This document shows, in pieces, positions 1-7,207 of a stretch of DNA of 10,827 nucleotides. Origin of the DNA: Bacteroidota bacterium (GTDB lineage Bacteria > Bacteroidota > Ignavibacteria > Ignavibacteriales > Ignavibacteriaceae); NCBI GenBank assembly GCA_023433685.1, contig JAEYUD010000063.1, positions 1 to 10,827 of the forward strand, written 5' to 3'. A program made the translations under genes and the position numbers. How positions within the stretch are numbered: the first letter of the stretch is position 1; the number at the start of each line of letters is the position of its first letter. The notes beneath the pieces were generated by a model, which worked only from the letters and a program-made list of their open reading frames with translations, searched no databases and was not told the DNA's origin.

Positions 1-1
1 G

Positions 2-796
2 AACAATATTGAGGCTTCCGGATTGGCGCACAAGATCAAACTTCTGAAAGGTGATGCCATGCAGATATTGCTAAAAATGGATATCACTTTCGACATGATC
101 TTTCTTGATGCCGACAAAGAGGATTATCTCCGGCTGTTTGAGTTTTCACTCCCGCTCCTGAAAAAAGGAGGGCTTTACATTGCCGATAACCTCCTGTGGC
201 ATGGCTACACTTCATCAAATGAGGAGTTGCCCCCAAAATACCTCCGCTCCACCGGACTTATCAGGGAATTCAATAAAACGTTTTTTAACTCGCCCGCGCT
301 TCAGGCAACACTTGTCCCGGTTGGCGATGGCCTCGGGGTAGGGTTTAAATTAACAGAGAAAGGGGAAGATGCCTTGAGCTTGCTTCATACTTGCTATAAA
401 GATTTTGACACTGTAGTGTTAGACCGCCTCGAAGAATCAGCGGATGTGCGGAAATTGCTCGAACTCTCGCTTGAGGCCGGGCTGGAAAAGCATTTTGAAG
501 ACCTCTGTTTCGACGCGAAGTATATGATCGGTCTCGGTGGCTCGATAGCCAAAGCCGAGGAAAATCCGGAGATAGGTTCTTTCGGAACGATGAGGGAAGA
601 CCTTAACAAAACCATCGTCAAGTTCCTTAACAGTCTGAAAGAAGTGCTGTCAGTTGCCGATGAAAAAATACAACTCTACTTCATCAACAAGTATCTTCAG
701 CAGGAGGAAGAAGGGGATGAAATGGAAGATCTTCTCAGACTCGTTAACGACTTCGCCGAAATGAAGGTGATACTTAACGAATTGAAAAGAAGCTGA
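2..796 (+). CDS. Cation-dependent O-methyltransferase (5' partial) with a C-terminal helical extension
   Basis: The reading frame is open to the window edge, and the residues before the TTG at 23 (N-N-I-E-A-S-G-L) continue the family pattern, so the gene is cut by the edge rather than starting at 23. Numbering from that TTG, residues 1-110 match the COMT/CCoAOMT-type class I SAM-dependent methyltransferases. LDADK (28-32) and ADN (54-56) carry the usual Asp/Asp-Asn metal ligands, and GDGLGVGFK (101-109) is the normal end of the fold. By family it would transfer a methyl group from SAM to a hydroxyl on an unknown substrate in the cytosol. About 147 further residues (111-257) follow: charged, predicted helical, rich in Glu/Leu, with no motif I recognise. 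Most relatives stop near residue 110, so this is a fusion or a domain-extended form. The gene ends directly against the stop of the convergent gene at 797, with no intergenic base. The methyltransferase call is firm; the extension is unassigned. Confidence 0.85.
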   Translation, partial: NNIEASGLAHKIKLLKGDAMQILLKMDITFDMIFLDADKEDYLRLFEFSLPLLKKGGLYIADNLLWHGYTSSNEELPPKYLRSTGLIREFNKTFFNSPALQATLVPVGDGLGVGFKLTEKGEDALSLLHTCYKDFDTVVLDRLEESADVRKLLELSLEAGLEKHFEDLCFDAKYMIGLGGSIAKAEENPEIGSFGTMREDLNKTIVKFLNSLKEVLSVADEKIQLYFINKYLQQEEEGDEMEDLLRLVNDFAEMKVILNELKRS

Positions 797-2260
797 TTAA
801 AAGAACTGAACCACTTTCAGCTCTTTGAATGGCTCCTCGAAAAGGCTTTTTTTCACTCTGAAACGGTAAATATTGCTAACACCTGCCACCGGTGTTTTAT
901 CGATGAACTTGTAGTGCGCGTCGATAATTGTATCGGTGTAGAGGTTGTAGATCACTATATCCTCACGGGTAACGGAGATCAGGTATTTCTCACCCTCGTA
1001 ACTTCTCGTTGGTGCCACTTCCTTGAAGAGTTTGCTGGAATAATCATTTATTCCGGGTACTTCAGTGAGCGCGAACGAACCTTTTGTGTGGAACCAAAGG
1101 TACTCGCCCGCATCAAAAACCCTGACCATCTCACCATCGAAGATCATCGGCAGTGTGTCTTGAATGTCAGCCACGAGAATGTTCTTTTCGAACTCTTTCG
1201 TGTTGGCGAGCTCTCTAAATTCATCAATGTAAGGGACCTCTACAGTAACCGCGTTTCCTGACATCGACTTGGGGTTCGGTGAGTTTTTCTGCATGTAAAG
1301 CCGTAAATATTCCCTGATCCCCTTATTCGTCAGAAGAAAATGGTTGTAAGCCGCGGCAAGTGGCACTGAAAATGAGCGGTCAACTTCGTTCCAGGTGCTG
1401 TCGGTGTCAAGTGAAGCCGCGTCAACTATCCCCTGCTGTTGCACATATATGCCGAGCTTGACAACCAAACCGGGCATACGTGGCGCGATGCCCCCAAGTG
1501 CTGCCGGGAACCCCTCACCGAAAAGCGCGGGGGTGACAAGATTCATCTTCCTCAACTTGAAACGGAGCAATTGCTCCGCGAGACCTGCAAGATTGAATGG
1601 TGTCGAAGTCACTATCTCATCCCAGGCCGGAAGAAACGCTCCCTTCCCCTCTTTACCGGAGAACTCGGCCACATTTTTCTCATTGAGAGCCACGATATAG
1701 ATCAGTTTGTTTTTTTTGAGTTGAGCCCTCTCTTCATCTGTGAACTCGAGAAGTTTCATCATCCCGCCGAGTGCCCTCTCAAGTTGAAGACCGGTGTAAG
1801 AATTGAAACTTTTCTTCTCCCTTACATAAAAATCGAACCATTCTGTCTGATATTTCGTCCAGTAAAGGGTCAGGTATTCCGAGGGGGCAACAAGCCTCTC
1901 ACCCCTGAAATAGAAGTAATTTTTGTATGAAATAGTGGGAATTGTTACCAGTACACGGTAATAATCGTGCGGAAGGTTCTCAATGCTGTGGTTGATCACC
2001 GTCTCACCTCTGGCGATGGAAGCCCTCACACCGGAGGGAATCTCACGCTCCGCCAGCATTTTCAGCGAAACATCTTTATATTCTATTCCAAACCTGGTTG
2101 ATCTGGTAACAGCCTCTGAACCGGCATAAGCTGTTATTGAGGCGGGATCATTCACAAGCCGGTCAACAAAACCGGAAACGAACGGCTCCCTGCCGGCTTG
2201 TGGGTATACTAACAAGGTGAACAAACTGAAAAAAACCGTCAATCGTAACATATCTGCCAT
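797..2260 (-). CDS. Secreted protein, possible inactive peptidase-MA-like (gluzincin) homologue
   Basis: A 487-residue protein with an N-terminal signal peptide (hydrophobic residues about 7-19). The start could be Met1 or Met4. Met4 gives a cleaner basic n-region, and neither has a clear Shine-Dalgarno. The middle follows the order of peptidase-MA-type zinc proteases: TEWFDFYV (139-146), a helix around 155-172, a strand LIYIVAL (186-192), a helix at 223-235, FGEGFPAALGG (247-257) and a helix-rich AAAYNHFLLTNKGIREYL segment (302-319). In active members the 223-235 helix carries HExxH and the next motif is (W)xxEGxAEY. Here the HExxH position reads LAEQLL, with no His, while the downstream Glu249 is kept about 18 residues later. 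I infer a catalytically dead relative; the overall similarity is weak and judged by eye. The C-terminal 150 residues (about 338-487) are beta-rich and unassigned. The gene lies 50 bases downstream of the metal-binding protein gene on the same strand and could be co-transcribed with it. Otherwise: hypothetical exported protein. Confidence 0.75.
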   Translation of the reverse strand: MADMLRLTVFFSLFTLLVYPQAGREPFVSGFVDRLVNDPASITAYAGSEAVTRSTRFGIEYKDVSLKMLAEREIPSGVRASIARGETVINHSIENLPHDYYRVLVTIPTISYKNYFYFRGERLVAPSEYLTLYWTKYQTEWFDFYVREKKSFNSYTGLQLERALGGMMKLLEFTDEERAQLKKNKLIYIVALNEKNVAEFSGKEGKGAFLPAWDEIVTSTPFNLAGLAEQLLRFKLRKMNLVTPALFGEGFPAALGGIAPRMPGLVVKLGIYVQQQGIVDAASLDTDSTWNEVDRSFSVPLAAAYNHFLLTNKGIREYLRLYMQKNSPNPKSMSGNAVTVEVPYIDEFRELANTKEFEKNILVADIQDTLPMIFDGEMVRVFDAGEYLWFHTKGSFALTEVPGINDYSSKLFKEVAPTRSYEGEKYLISVTREDIVIYNLYTDTIIDAHYKFIDKTPVAGVSNIYRFRVKKSLFEEPFKELKVVQFF

Positions 2261-2310
2261 TCTTTTTTTAACCGCGGACTATTAGCGTTTATTGGTTTTT
2301 AACGCGCTGA

Positions 2311-2529
2311 TTATTGTTTCAGTTCCTCAATGTCAGCAACTTCGTAACCGGCATTCTTTATCGCGTCTTCGATCTCGCTTTTTTTAACTTTTGAGGGATC
2401 ATATCTGACCTCAGCAGAACCGACCTTCACGCCAAGAATGTTCACCGGTAATTCGGAGAGCTCCACTTCAACGGCTTTAACACAGTGCATGCAACTCATT
2501 CCATTGATCGTAATTTTTACACTTTCCAT
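2311..2529 (-). CDS. Heavy-metal-associated (HMA) domain protein, CopZ/MerP-like metallochaperone
   Basis: The 72-residue protein is a single ferredoxin-like HMA domain. The metal site MSCMHC (residues 11-16, pattern MxCxxC) sits after the first strand, and the end reads IKNAGYEV, as in copper chaperones and in the N-terminal domains of copper P-type ATPases. By family it binds Cu(I) (or Hg(II)/Zn in relatives) through Cys13 and Cys16 and hands it to a partner. There is no signal peptide, so it is cytosolic, which favours a CopZ-like over a periplasmic MerP-like role. The ATG at 2529 is preceded by AGGA about 7-10 bases upstream, and a perfect dyad (2541-2561) lies just beyond. No metal-transporting ATPase or regulator is visible in the window, so the partner is elsewhere. 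The next gene on this strand (2260) starts 50 bases after its stop. Confidence 0.93.
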   Translation of the reverse strand: MESVKITINGMSCMHCVKAVEVELSELPVNILGVKVGSAEVRYDPSKVKKSEIEDAIKNAGYEVADIEELKQ

Positions 2530-2540
2530 CTGTCTTCCTG

Positions 2541-2561
2541 AATAAGCACGAATTGCTTATT
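2541..2561. promoter_or_regulatory. Perfect 8-bp dyad in the divergent promoter region of the HMA gene and the S9 peptidase gene
   Basis: AATAAGCA (2541-2548) and its exact complement TGCTTATT (2554-2561) are separated by CGAAT. The dyad ends 11 bases upstream of the HMA-protein ATG, directly next to its AGGA ribosome site, in the 81-base divergent region between 2529 and 2611. It could be an operator for a metal-responsive repressor or a hairpin in the 5' leader of the HMA mRNA. It does not match the CopY box that I know. On the peptidase side, TATCTTTT (2570-2577) faintly resembles the Bacteroidota -7 element TAnnTTTG, but without a convincingly spaced -33 element. Function is inference. 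Confidence 0.4.
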
Positions 2562-2610
2562 TTATATGTTATCTTTTTGTTAAATATTTTTAAAACAATG
2601 TGTAATTTAC

Positions 2611-4674
2611 ATGAAAAAATTGACTTTTCTTCTATTCGTCCTTTTCATTTTCACCCCTTCATTCGCCCAAAAACGTGCCTTTACCCTTGATGACATCTAC
2701 AGGGTAAAGAGTGTGGGTGCCCCTGCAGTTTCGCCGGATGGGGATATGCTGCTTTACCCTGTTACCCGTTATGACATGAAGAAAGGCGCGGCGTACACCG
2801 ACCTTATGTCTTATGACATAAAAAAGAAGGTTGATGTAAAACTGAATCCGGGCACCACCGGGTGGTATTCTCCTGTTTTCGCTCCTGACGGATCCTCGTT
2901 CTATTTTGTCACCTGGGAAGATGGCACTTCCAAACTTTGCAGGTACGATCTCCGTACCAGGGAAGTGAAGACGCTCACCTCTTTTTATATGGGTGTGAAT
3001 GATCCCGTGATCTCGCCCGATGGCAAAAAGATCGCCTTCTCGTCGAAGGTTTATGCGGATTGCGGCGAAAACGATGAGTGTAACAAGTCAACTTATGATG
3101 CCTTTAAAGAGGGACCCGTTCACGCCCACATCGCTGATAAACTTTTTGTCCGCCATTGGACGGAGTATGAAGACGACCTCTGGTCTCACATATTCCTCTA
3201 TGATCTAATCAACGGAGACCTTAAAGATATCACCCCCGGTGAATTCCAGTCACCCGTCTTCATGCTTGGAGGTGGTGTGGGTTTCAATTTATCGGCAGAT
3301 TCCAAAACCATCGTTTTTGCCTCAAACCGCGAAAAAGATCAGGTCTCAACCACCAATTCCGACTTATGGATGGTCGACCTCTCCGGTGGAGACCTCAAAA
3401 ACCTGACAAAGCCCAACAAGGCCTGGGACGGTCATCCTGTCTTTTCACCTGATGGGAAGTGGCTGGCATACAGAATGCAAACCATCCCTGGATATGAGTC
3501 AGACCGTTTCCGCATCGCGGTTCGTGACCTCTCAACAGGCGTGGTTAAAGTTGTCTCGGAGGCTTTCGACAACTGGGTTACAGATATTTTATGGGCTCCT
3601 GATTCGAAGAATATCTATTTCACAGGCGAGTCGGGTGGTTACACTCCACTCTTCCGTGTTAACATGGATGGTCTGAAAATCGATGAGGTAATAGCCAAAA
3701 AGAATCTCGGAGGCTTCACCATTTCGCCCGATGGGAAGAATATCTATTACACCTACCGGCTTAATGACCTCCCCGCGGAAATCTATTCGCTCGAGCTCGC
3801 TTCAGGAATTGAAACCCAATTGACCTTCTACAATAAAGAACTGCTAAATGAGGTCGATTTCCGTCCCGTTGAGCATCACTGGGTGACAGGAGCGGAAGGT
3901 AAAAAAGTGCATACAATGATCGTTAAACCCCACAACTTCGATCCAAATAAAAAATACCCTGTTGTCATCAACGTCCATGGTGGTCCTCAAAGCCAGTGGG
4001 CTGACGCTTACCGCGGTGACAACCAGATTTATGCCGGTTACGGGTACATTTACGTTATACCCAATCCACACGGTTCAACCGGTTACGGTCAGGAATACAC
4101 CGCCGCCATTTCCGGCGATTGGACCGGAAAAGTGGTAGAGGATATCCACAAAGTGACTGATTACATTGAGTCACTCCCATACGTCGATAAAAACAGAATT
4201 GGTGCCATGGGCTGGTCTTACGGCGGGTTCTTCATGAACTGGCTGCAGGCAACAACCAAGCGTTACAAATGCCTCGCCTCAATGATGGGACTCTACGATC
4301 TGAAATCGTTCTTCGGTACAACCGAGGAACTCTGGTTCCCCGAGTGGGATCTGAAGGGCACCCCCTGGACATCAAAACTCTACAAAGAGCACAGTCCATC
4401 GGAGTATGTTAAAAACTTCTCAACCCCGACCCTCATCATCACTGGTGAGCGCGACTACAGAGTCTCATACAACCAAAGCCTCGAGTATTTCACCGCCCTG
4501 CAGAAACTCGGCATCGAGTCGCGCCTGATCGTATTCGATAACGACGGCCACTGGCCATCACACACAAAATCAATGCCGCTTTACTACAACGCGCACCTCG
4601 AGTGGTTCCACAAATACCTCGGCGGTGACCCCGCCCCCTACGATTCAAAGAAGATGATGAGGAACAGGTATTAG
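2611..4674 (+). CDS. Secreted S9 family prolyl oligopeptidase-type serine peptidase (DPP5/acylaminoacyl-peptidase-like)
   Basis: A 687-residue exported peptidase. Residues 1-19 are a signal peptide ending SFA, with Gln20 as the likely mature N-terminus. Residues about 25-400 form a beta-propeller of TolB/WD40-like blades, seen as repeated SPDG/APDG/SADS turns followed by aromatic beta strands. Residues about 420-687 are the alpha/beta hydrolase domain: HGGP around 455, the nucleophile elbow GWSYGG with Ser536, Asp615 in GERDYRVS and His647 in DNDGHW. The triad spacing (79 and 32 residues) and total length are close to those I recall for Porphyromonas gingivalis DPP5 (684 residues). Family knowledge: these enzymes remove dipeptides from short peptides in the periplasm, favouring hydrophobic or small P1 residues; the exact specificity here is inference. 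The start has no evident Shine-Dalgarno and lies in an A+T-rich leader. The TAG stop lies inside the first heptamer of the 4671-4769 palindrome. The gene is intact and appears monocistronic. Confidence 0.93.
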   Translation: MKKLTFLLFVLFIFTPSFAQKRAFTLDDIYRVKSVGAPAVSPDGDMLLYPVTRYDMKKGAAYTDLMSYDIKKKVDVKLNPGTTGWYSPVFAPDGSSFYFVTWEDGTSKLCRYDLRTREVKTLTSFYMGVNDPVISPDGKKIAFSSKVYADCGENDECNKSTYDAFKEGPVHAHIADKLFVRHWTEYEDDLWSHIFLYDLINGDLKDITPGEFQSPVFMLGGGVGFNLSADSKTIVFASNREKDQVSTTNSDLWMVDLSGGDLKNLTKPNKAWDGHPVFSPDGKWLAYRMQTIPGYESDRFRIAVRDLSTGVVKVVSEAFDNWVTDILWAPDSKNIYFTGESGGYTPLFRVNMDGLKIDEVIAKKNLGGFTISPDGKNIYYTYRLNDLPAEIYSLELASGIETQLTFYNKELLNEVDFRPVEHHWVTGAEGKKVHTMIVKPHNFDPNKKYPVVINVHGGPQSQWADAYRGDNQIYAGYGYIYVIPNPHGSTGYGQEYTAAISGDWTGKVVEDIHKVTDYIESLPYVDKNRIGAMGWSYGGFFMNWLQATTKRYKCLASMMGLYDLKSFFGTTEELWFPEWDLKGTPWTSKLYKEHSPSEYVKNFSTPTLIITGERDYRVSYNQSLEYFTALQKLGIESRLIVFDNDGHWPSHTKSMPLYYNAHLEWFHKYLGGDPAPYDSKKMMRNRY

Positions 4675-4769
4675 TGGTTAACGGTTAGTGGTTAGTGGTT
4701 AGTCTGCCGCCGCGGATTAGTGTCTTACGGCAGGAAATTAACCTCTAACCACTTACCTCTAACCACTAT
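4671..4769. repeat. Long imperfect palindrome of TTAGTGG heptamers between convergent genes
   Basis: The left arm (4671-4703) has TTAGTGG at 4671, TTAACGG at 4678, TTAGTGG at 4685 and 4692, and a partial unit at 4699. The right arm (4738-4769) contains the complementary heptamers. Arms 4671-4702 and 4738-4769 pair at 26 of 32 positions. Inside, CTGCCG (4704-4709) and CGGCAG (4728-4733) extend the stem around a GC-rich centre. The stop codons of both flanking genes, TAG at 4672-4674 (+) and TAG at 4766-4768 (-), lie at mirror-image positions in the arms. The element fills the whole intergenic space and, transcribed from either side, would form a large hairpin, so a bidirectional terminator or mRNA 3'-end protector is plausible. 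It is not a CRISPR array. It could also be a dispersed REP-like family. Confidence 0.8.
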
Positions 4770-5362
4770 TCTTTTTTGGCCGCCATTTCCTTGAAGAGCT
4801 TCGTCTTCGCGAGGGCGGGTTTGTCTTTGGTTAAATCGACAAGTTTTTTCTCGAGATCGGCAACCTTCACTTCCATTATAACACTTGCCTCCCAGCCATC
4901 GGGGAGTTGCGCGAAAGAACTGTCGATTATCTCCGGTTTTTGCAGCAATTCCTTTTTGGCGGAGTCACTCGCCTGCGCGAAGAGTTCGAAAATCGATTTA
5001 CTGTCGGGAAGTTTTTCCTTTTTCAATGCAGCCTGGTATCCATCAAGTTTGTCTTTAAGCTGAACGGCAAGTTCTGATTTTGCCCCTGCCACTGCCTTCT
5101 CAAAGGCGGTTTCCTTCTTGGCGGATTTGGCGGTGTAAAGCCCGAGTAAAAGTTCCGGAGAGGCGATCAACCCGCCCTCGTCGGGCATCTCTTTCTGAAA
5201 GCCCTTGTCGAAGGCACCGGCCTCGTCAGGAGCAGCGGGCTCGACTGTCTCTTCTTCTTTCTTCTCTTCCTTTTTCTCCTCCTGAGCGTATAAAGTGTCG
5301 CTCAAAATGAAGAAAAACGAAAGGATCACAATGATCGTAAATAATGTTCTACCGGTTCTCAC
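4766..5362 (-). CDS. Secreted LPP20-like protein with a charged N-terminal linker
   Basis: A 198-residue protein starting at GTG (5360-5362). It has basic residues Arg2 and Arg5, a hydrophobic core (7-20) and a probable cleavage after LYA (26), leaving Gln27. No Cys follows the cleavage site, so it is not a lipoprotein. Residues 28-42 are a Glu/Lys run, probably disordered. The region about 72-175 runs GLYTAKS, then an Ala/Lys/Glu helix (84-112), then PDGWEASVIMEVKVADLEKKL (154-174). This order (small-residue start, long amphipathic helix, PDG followed by a strand and short helix) resembles LPP20-family proteins of outer-membrane or secreted origin; the match is by eye and tentative. The function of that family is poorly defined. 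The gene starts 91 bases after the glnS stop on the same strand, and its ribosome-site region is part of an inverted repeat (see 5366-5440). Its stop lies in the 4671-4769 palindrome. Confidence 0.8.
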   Translation of the reverse strand: MRTGRTLFTIIVILSFFFILSDTLYAQEEKKEEKKEEETVEPAAPDEAGAFDKGFQKEMPDEGGLIASPELLLGLYTAKSAKKETAFEKAVAGAKSELAVQLKDKLDGYQAALKKEKLPDSKSIFELFAQASDSAKKELLQKPEIIDSSFAQLPDGWEASVIMEVKVADLEKKLVDLTKDKPALAKTKLFKEMAAKKE

Positions 5363-5365
5363 TTC

Positions 5366-5440
5366 AATTCTCGTAAAAATCTGTCAGACGACTGAAATAA
5401 AAGAAGAAAAAACGAGAATTCAAACTCTTTTATTCAGTCG
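5366..5440 (-). promoter_or_regulatory. Two interleaved inverted repeats between glnS and the LPP20-like gene
   Basis: Pair A: AATTCTCGT (5366-5374) and its exact complement ACGAGAATT (5412-5420). Pair B: CGACTGAAATAAAAG (5389-5403) and CTTTTATTCAGTCG (5427-5440), complementary apart from one bulged base. The order along the DNA is A, B, A, B, so the two stems are either mutually exclusive or form a pseudoknot in the minus-strand transcript. The last A arm ends three bases before the GTG start of the downstream gene and covers its presumed ribosome-binding region. Stem B lies just after the glnS stop and could be its terminator, though it is A+T-rich and a T run (5376-5380 on this strand) comes only after an 8-base gap. 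Regulatory function is inference. Confidence 0.45.
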
Positions 5441-5453
5441 CCTTTTAATTGTC

Positions 5454-7163
5454 TTATTTATTTACCTTCGCCCAGGTATCGCGAAGTGTAACCGTTCTGT
5501 TGAACACGGGCTTGCCCGGCGCTGAGTCTTTAATGTCGGCACAGAAATAACCCATTCTTTCAAACTGACAGGTGAACCCCGGCTCCACATCCTTGAGATA
5601 TGGCTCAACCTTGCAGTTCGAGAGTACCGTGAGTGAGTTTGGATTAAGATTGTCAAGCCAATCCTTCCCCTCATCGGGTCTGTTTGGATCAACATGATCG
5701 AAAAGCCTGTCATACAGACGGACTTCGGCATCAATCGCGTGCGCTGCTGAAACCCAGTGTATTGTACCTTTTACTTTCCTACCGTCGGGAGAGTTCCCGC
5801 CCTTGCTTGCGGGGTCGTATTCGCAATAAACTTCGAGTATCTCACCTGTCGCATCATCTTTTTTGAATCCGGTGCACTTGATGAAGTATGCCCAGCGAAA
5901 TCTTACCTCGTTGCCGGGGAAAAGCCTGAAATAACCTTTAACCGGTTCTTCCATAAAATCTTCCCTTTCGATCCAGAGTTCACGGGAGAACTCAACCTTC
6001 CGGCTCCCCTTCTCCGGCTGTTCAGGATTGATGGTGTAATCCATCTCCTCGATCAGATCTTCCGGATAATTGGTGATGATAACCTTCAGGGGATTCAGAA
6101 CCGCCATCGCCCTGTCAGCTTGTTTGTTCAGGTCTTCCCTGATCGAATACTCAAGAAGCGCCACATCAATTATCGATTCTCTTTTGGCAACGCCCACCCT
6201 TTCTGCAAAGTTTCTGATCGAGGCTGGTGTGTAGCCACGCCTGCGGAGTCCGGCGATGGTTGGCATTCTTGGGTCGTCCCACCCGTTCACGAAACCTTTG
6301 GTAACCAGTTCCATGAGCTTTCTTTTGCTCATGATCGTGTAATTAAGGTTCAGACGGGCAAATTCGATCTGCTGCGGGTGGCAGGAGGTTTCAAGTGTGT
6401 CGAGCACCCAGTCGTAAAGTGGTCTGTGGTCTTCAAATTCAAGTGTACAGATCGAGTGTGTTATCCCCTCAAGCATGTCGGAAAGGGCGTGTGCATAGTC
6501 GTACATTGGGTAGATGCACCAGTTGTCACCCGTTCTGTGGTGATGGGCGCGCATTATCCTGTAGATAACTGGGTCACGCATGTTTATGTTGCCCGAGGTC
6601 ATGTCGATCTTTGCCCTGAGGGTCTTGGTACCATCGGGGAATTCACCCGCGCGCATTCTTCTGAAGAGGTCGAGATTTTCATCAACACTTCGGTTCCGCC
6701 AGGGGCTTTCCTTGCCGGGCTCGGTCAGAGTGCCTCTGTACTGCCTCATCTCTTCAGGTGAGAGCTCACAGACAAATGCCTTACCTTTAAGAATGAGTTG
6801 TTCCGCGAAATCGTAAAGCTTACCGAAGTAGTCAGAAGCGTAAAAGAGTCCGTCATTCCAGTCGAATCCCAGCCACTTCACATCTTCCATTATCGAATCT
6901 ACATATTCGGTGTCTTCCTTGCTCGGGTTGGTATCATCGAAGCGGAGGTTGGTGTTGCCGTTATACTCGAGGCCGATGCCGAAATTCAGGCAAATCGATT
7001 TGGCATGTCCGATGTGGAGGTAGCCGTTCGGCTCCGGGGGGAATCTGGTGAGGACTTTCGTGCCGTTCTTTCCGGTACGAAGGTCCTCATCGATTATCTG
7101 TCTTATAAAATCTCTTGGCGCGGCGGCTTCTGTGCCGTTTACATTCTCAGGTGCTTCTGACAT
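5454..7163 (-). CDS. glnS: Glutaminyl-tRNA synthetase
   Basis: A class I aminoacyl-tRNA synthetase that charges tRNA-Gln with glutamine using ATP in the cytosol (EC 6.1.1.18). It has 569 residues, against about 554 in E. coli, the difference being mostly a 10-residue N-terminal extension. The Rossmann fold starts with FPPEPNGYLHIGHAKS, with HIGH at 50-53. The second ATP motif is IMSKR at 277-281, the variant expected for GlnRS. LRFDDTNPSKE in the active-site half and the two beta-barrel anticodon-binding domains (about 345-569, ending FNRTVTLRDTWAKV) are intact. PPEPN, rather than the APSPTG typical of bacterial GluRS, and MSKR mark it as GlnRS. No YqeY-type appended domain is present. The ATG at 7163 has no Shine-Dalgarno; an A+T-rich dyad lies at 7174-7207 upstream. 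The gene is co-directional with the T9SS protein genes upstream and the LPP20-like gene downstream. Confidence 0.98.
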   Translation of the reverse strand: MSEAPENVNGTEAAAPRDFIRQIIDEDLRTGKNGTKVLTRFPPEPNGYLHIGHAKSICLNFGIGLEYNGNTNLRFDDTNPSKEDTEYVDSIMEDVKWLGFDWNDGLFYASDYFGKLYDFAEQLILKGKAFVCELSPEEMRQYRGTLTEPGKESPWRNRSVDENLDLFRRMRAGEFPDGTKTLRAKIDMTSGNINMRDPVIYRIMRAHHHRTGDNWCIYPMYDYAHALSDMLEGITHSICTLEFEDHRPLYDWVLDTLETSCHPQQIEFARLNLNYTIMSKRKLMELVTKGFVNGWDDPRMPTIAGLRRRGYTPASIRNFAERVGVAKRESIIDVALLEYSIREDLNKQADRAMAVLNPLKVIITNYPEDLIEEMDYTINPEQPEKGSRKVEFSRELWIEREDFMEEPVKGYFRLFPGNEVRFRWAYFIKCTGFKKDDATGEILEVYCEYDPASKGGNSPDGRKVKGTIHWVSAAHAIDAEVRLYDRLFDHVDPNRPDEGKDWLDNLNPNSLTVLSNCKVEPYLKDVEPGFTCQFERMGYFCADIKDSAPGKPVFNRTVTLRDTWAKVNK

Positions 7164-7173
7164 GGTTCATTTC

Positions 7174-7207
7174 GTTAAATATTGTAAAATCAATCTACAA
7201 ATTTAAC
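7174..7207. promoter_or_regulatory. A+T-rich dyad upstream of glnS
   Basis: GTTAAATATTGTA (7174-7186) and TACAAATTTAAC (7196-7207) are complementary over 12 bases with one bulged A, around a 9-base loop. The element begins 10 bases upstream of the glnS ATG, in an 89-base gap after the stop of the T9SS protein gene. It could be an operator overlapping the glnS promoter or a hairpin in the glnS leader. There is no run of T after it in the minus-strand direction, which argues against an intrinsic terminator for the upstream gene. Confidence 0.4.

Noticed and set aside
394..621. Minus-strand open frame inside the methyltransferase extension
   Set aside because: Serine-rich shadow frame opposite the coding sequence, without motif or separate ribosome site.
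1439..1930. 163-residue plus-strand open frame, with smaller ones at 914-1261 and 1395-1700
   Set aside because: All lie opposite the 487-residue secreted protein, which has a signal peptide and coherent domain order; the antisense frames look like chance.
2553..2579. Bacteroidota-type promoter (TTG and TATCTTTT) for the S9 peptidase gene
   Set aside because: The -7 match is imperfect and the spacing to the TTG is too short for the known consensus, so it is not listed as a promoter.
4671..4703. Tandem TTAGTGG units as a possible CRISPR array or telomere-like repeat
   Set aside because: The units are 7 bases with no spacers, and the complementary units on the right show a palindrome, not an array.
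5757..6761. 334-residue open frame on the plus strand opposite glnS
   Set aside because: It is antisense to a complete, strongly conserved glnS frame and its translation shows no recognisable family; it arises from the codon pattern of the synthetase.
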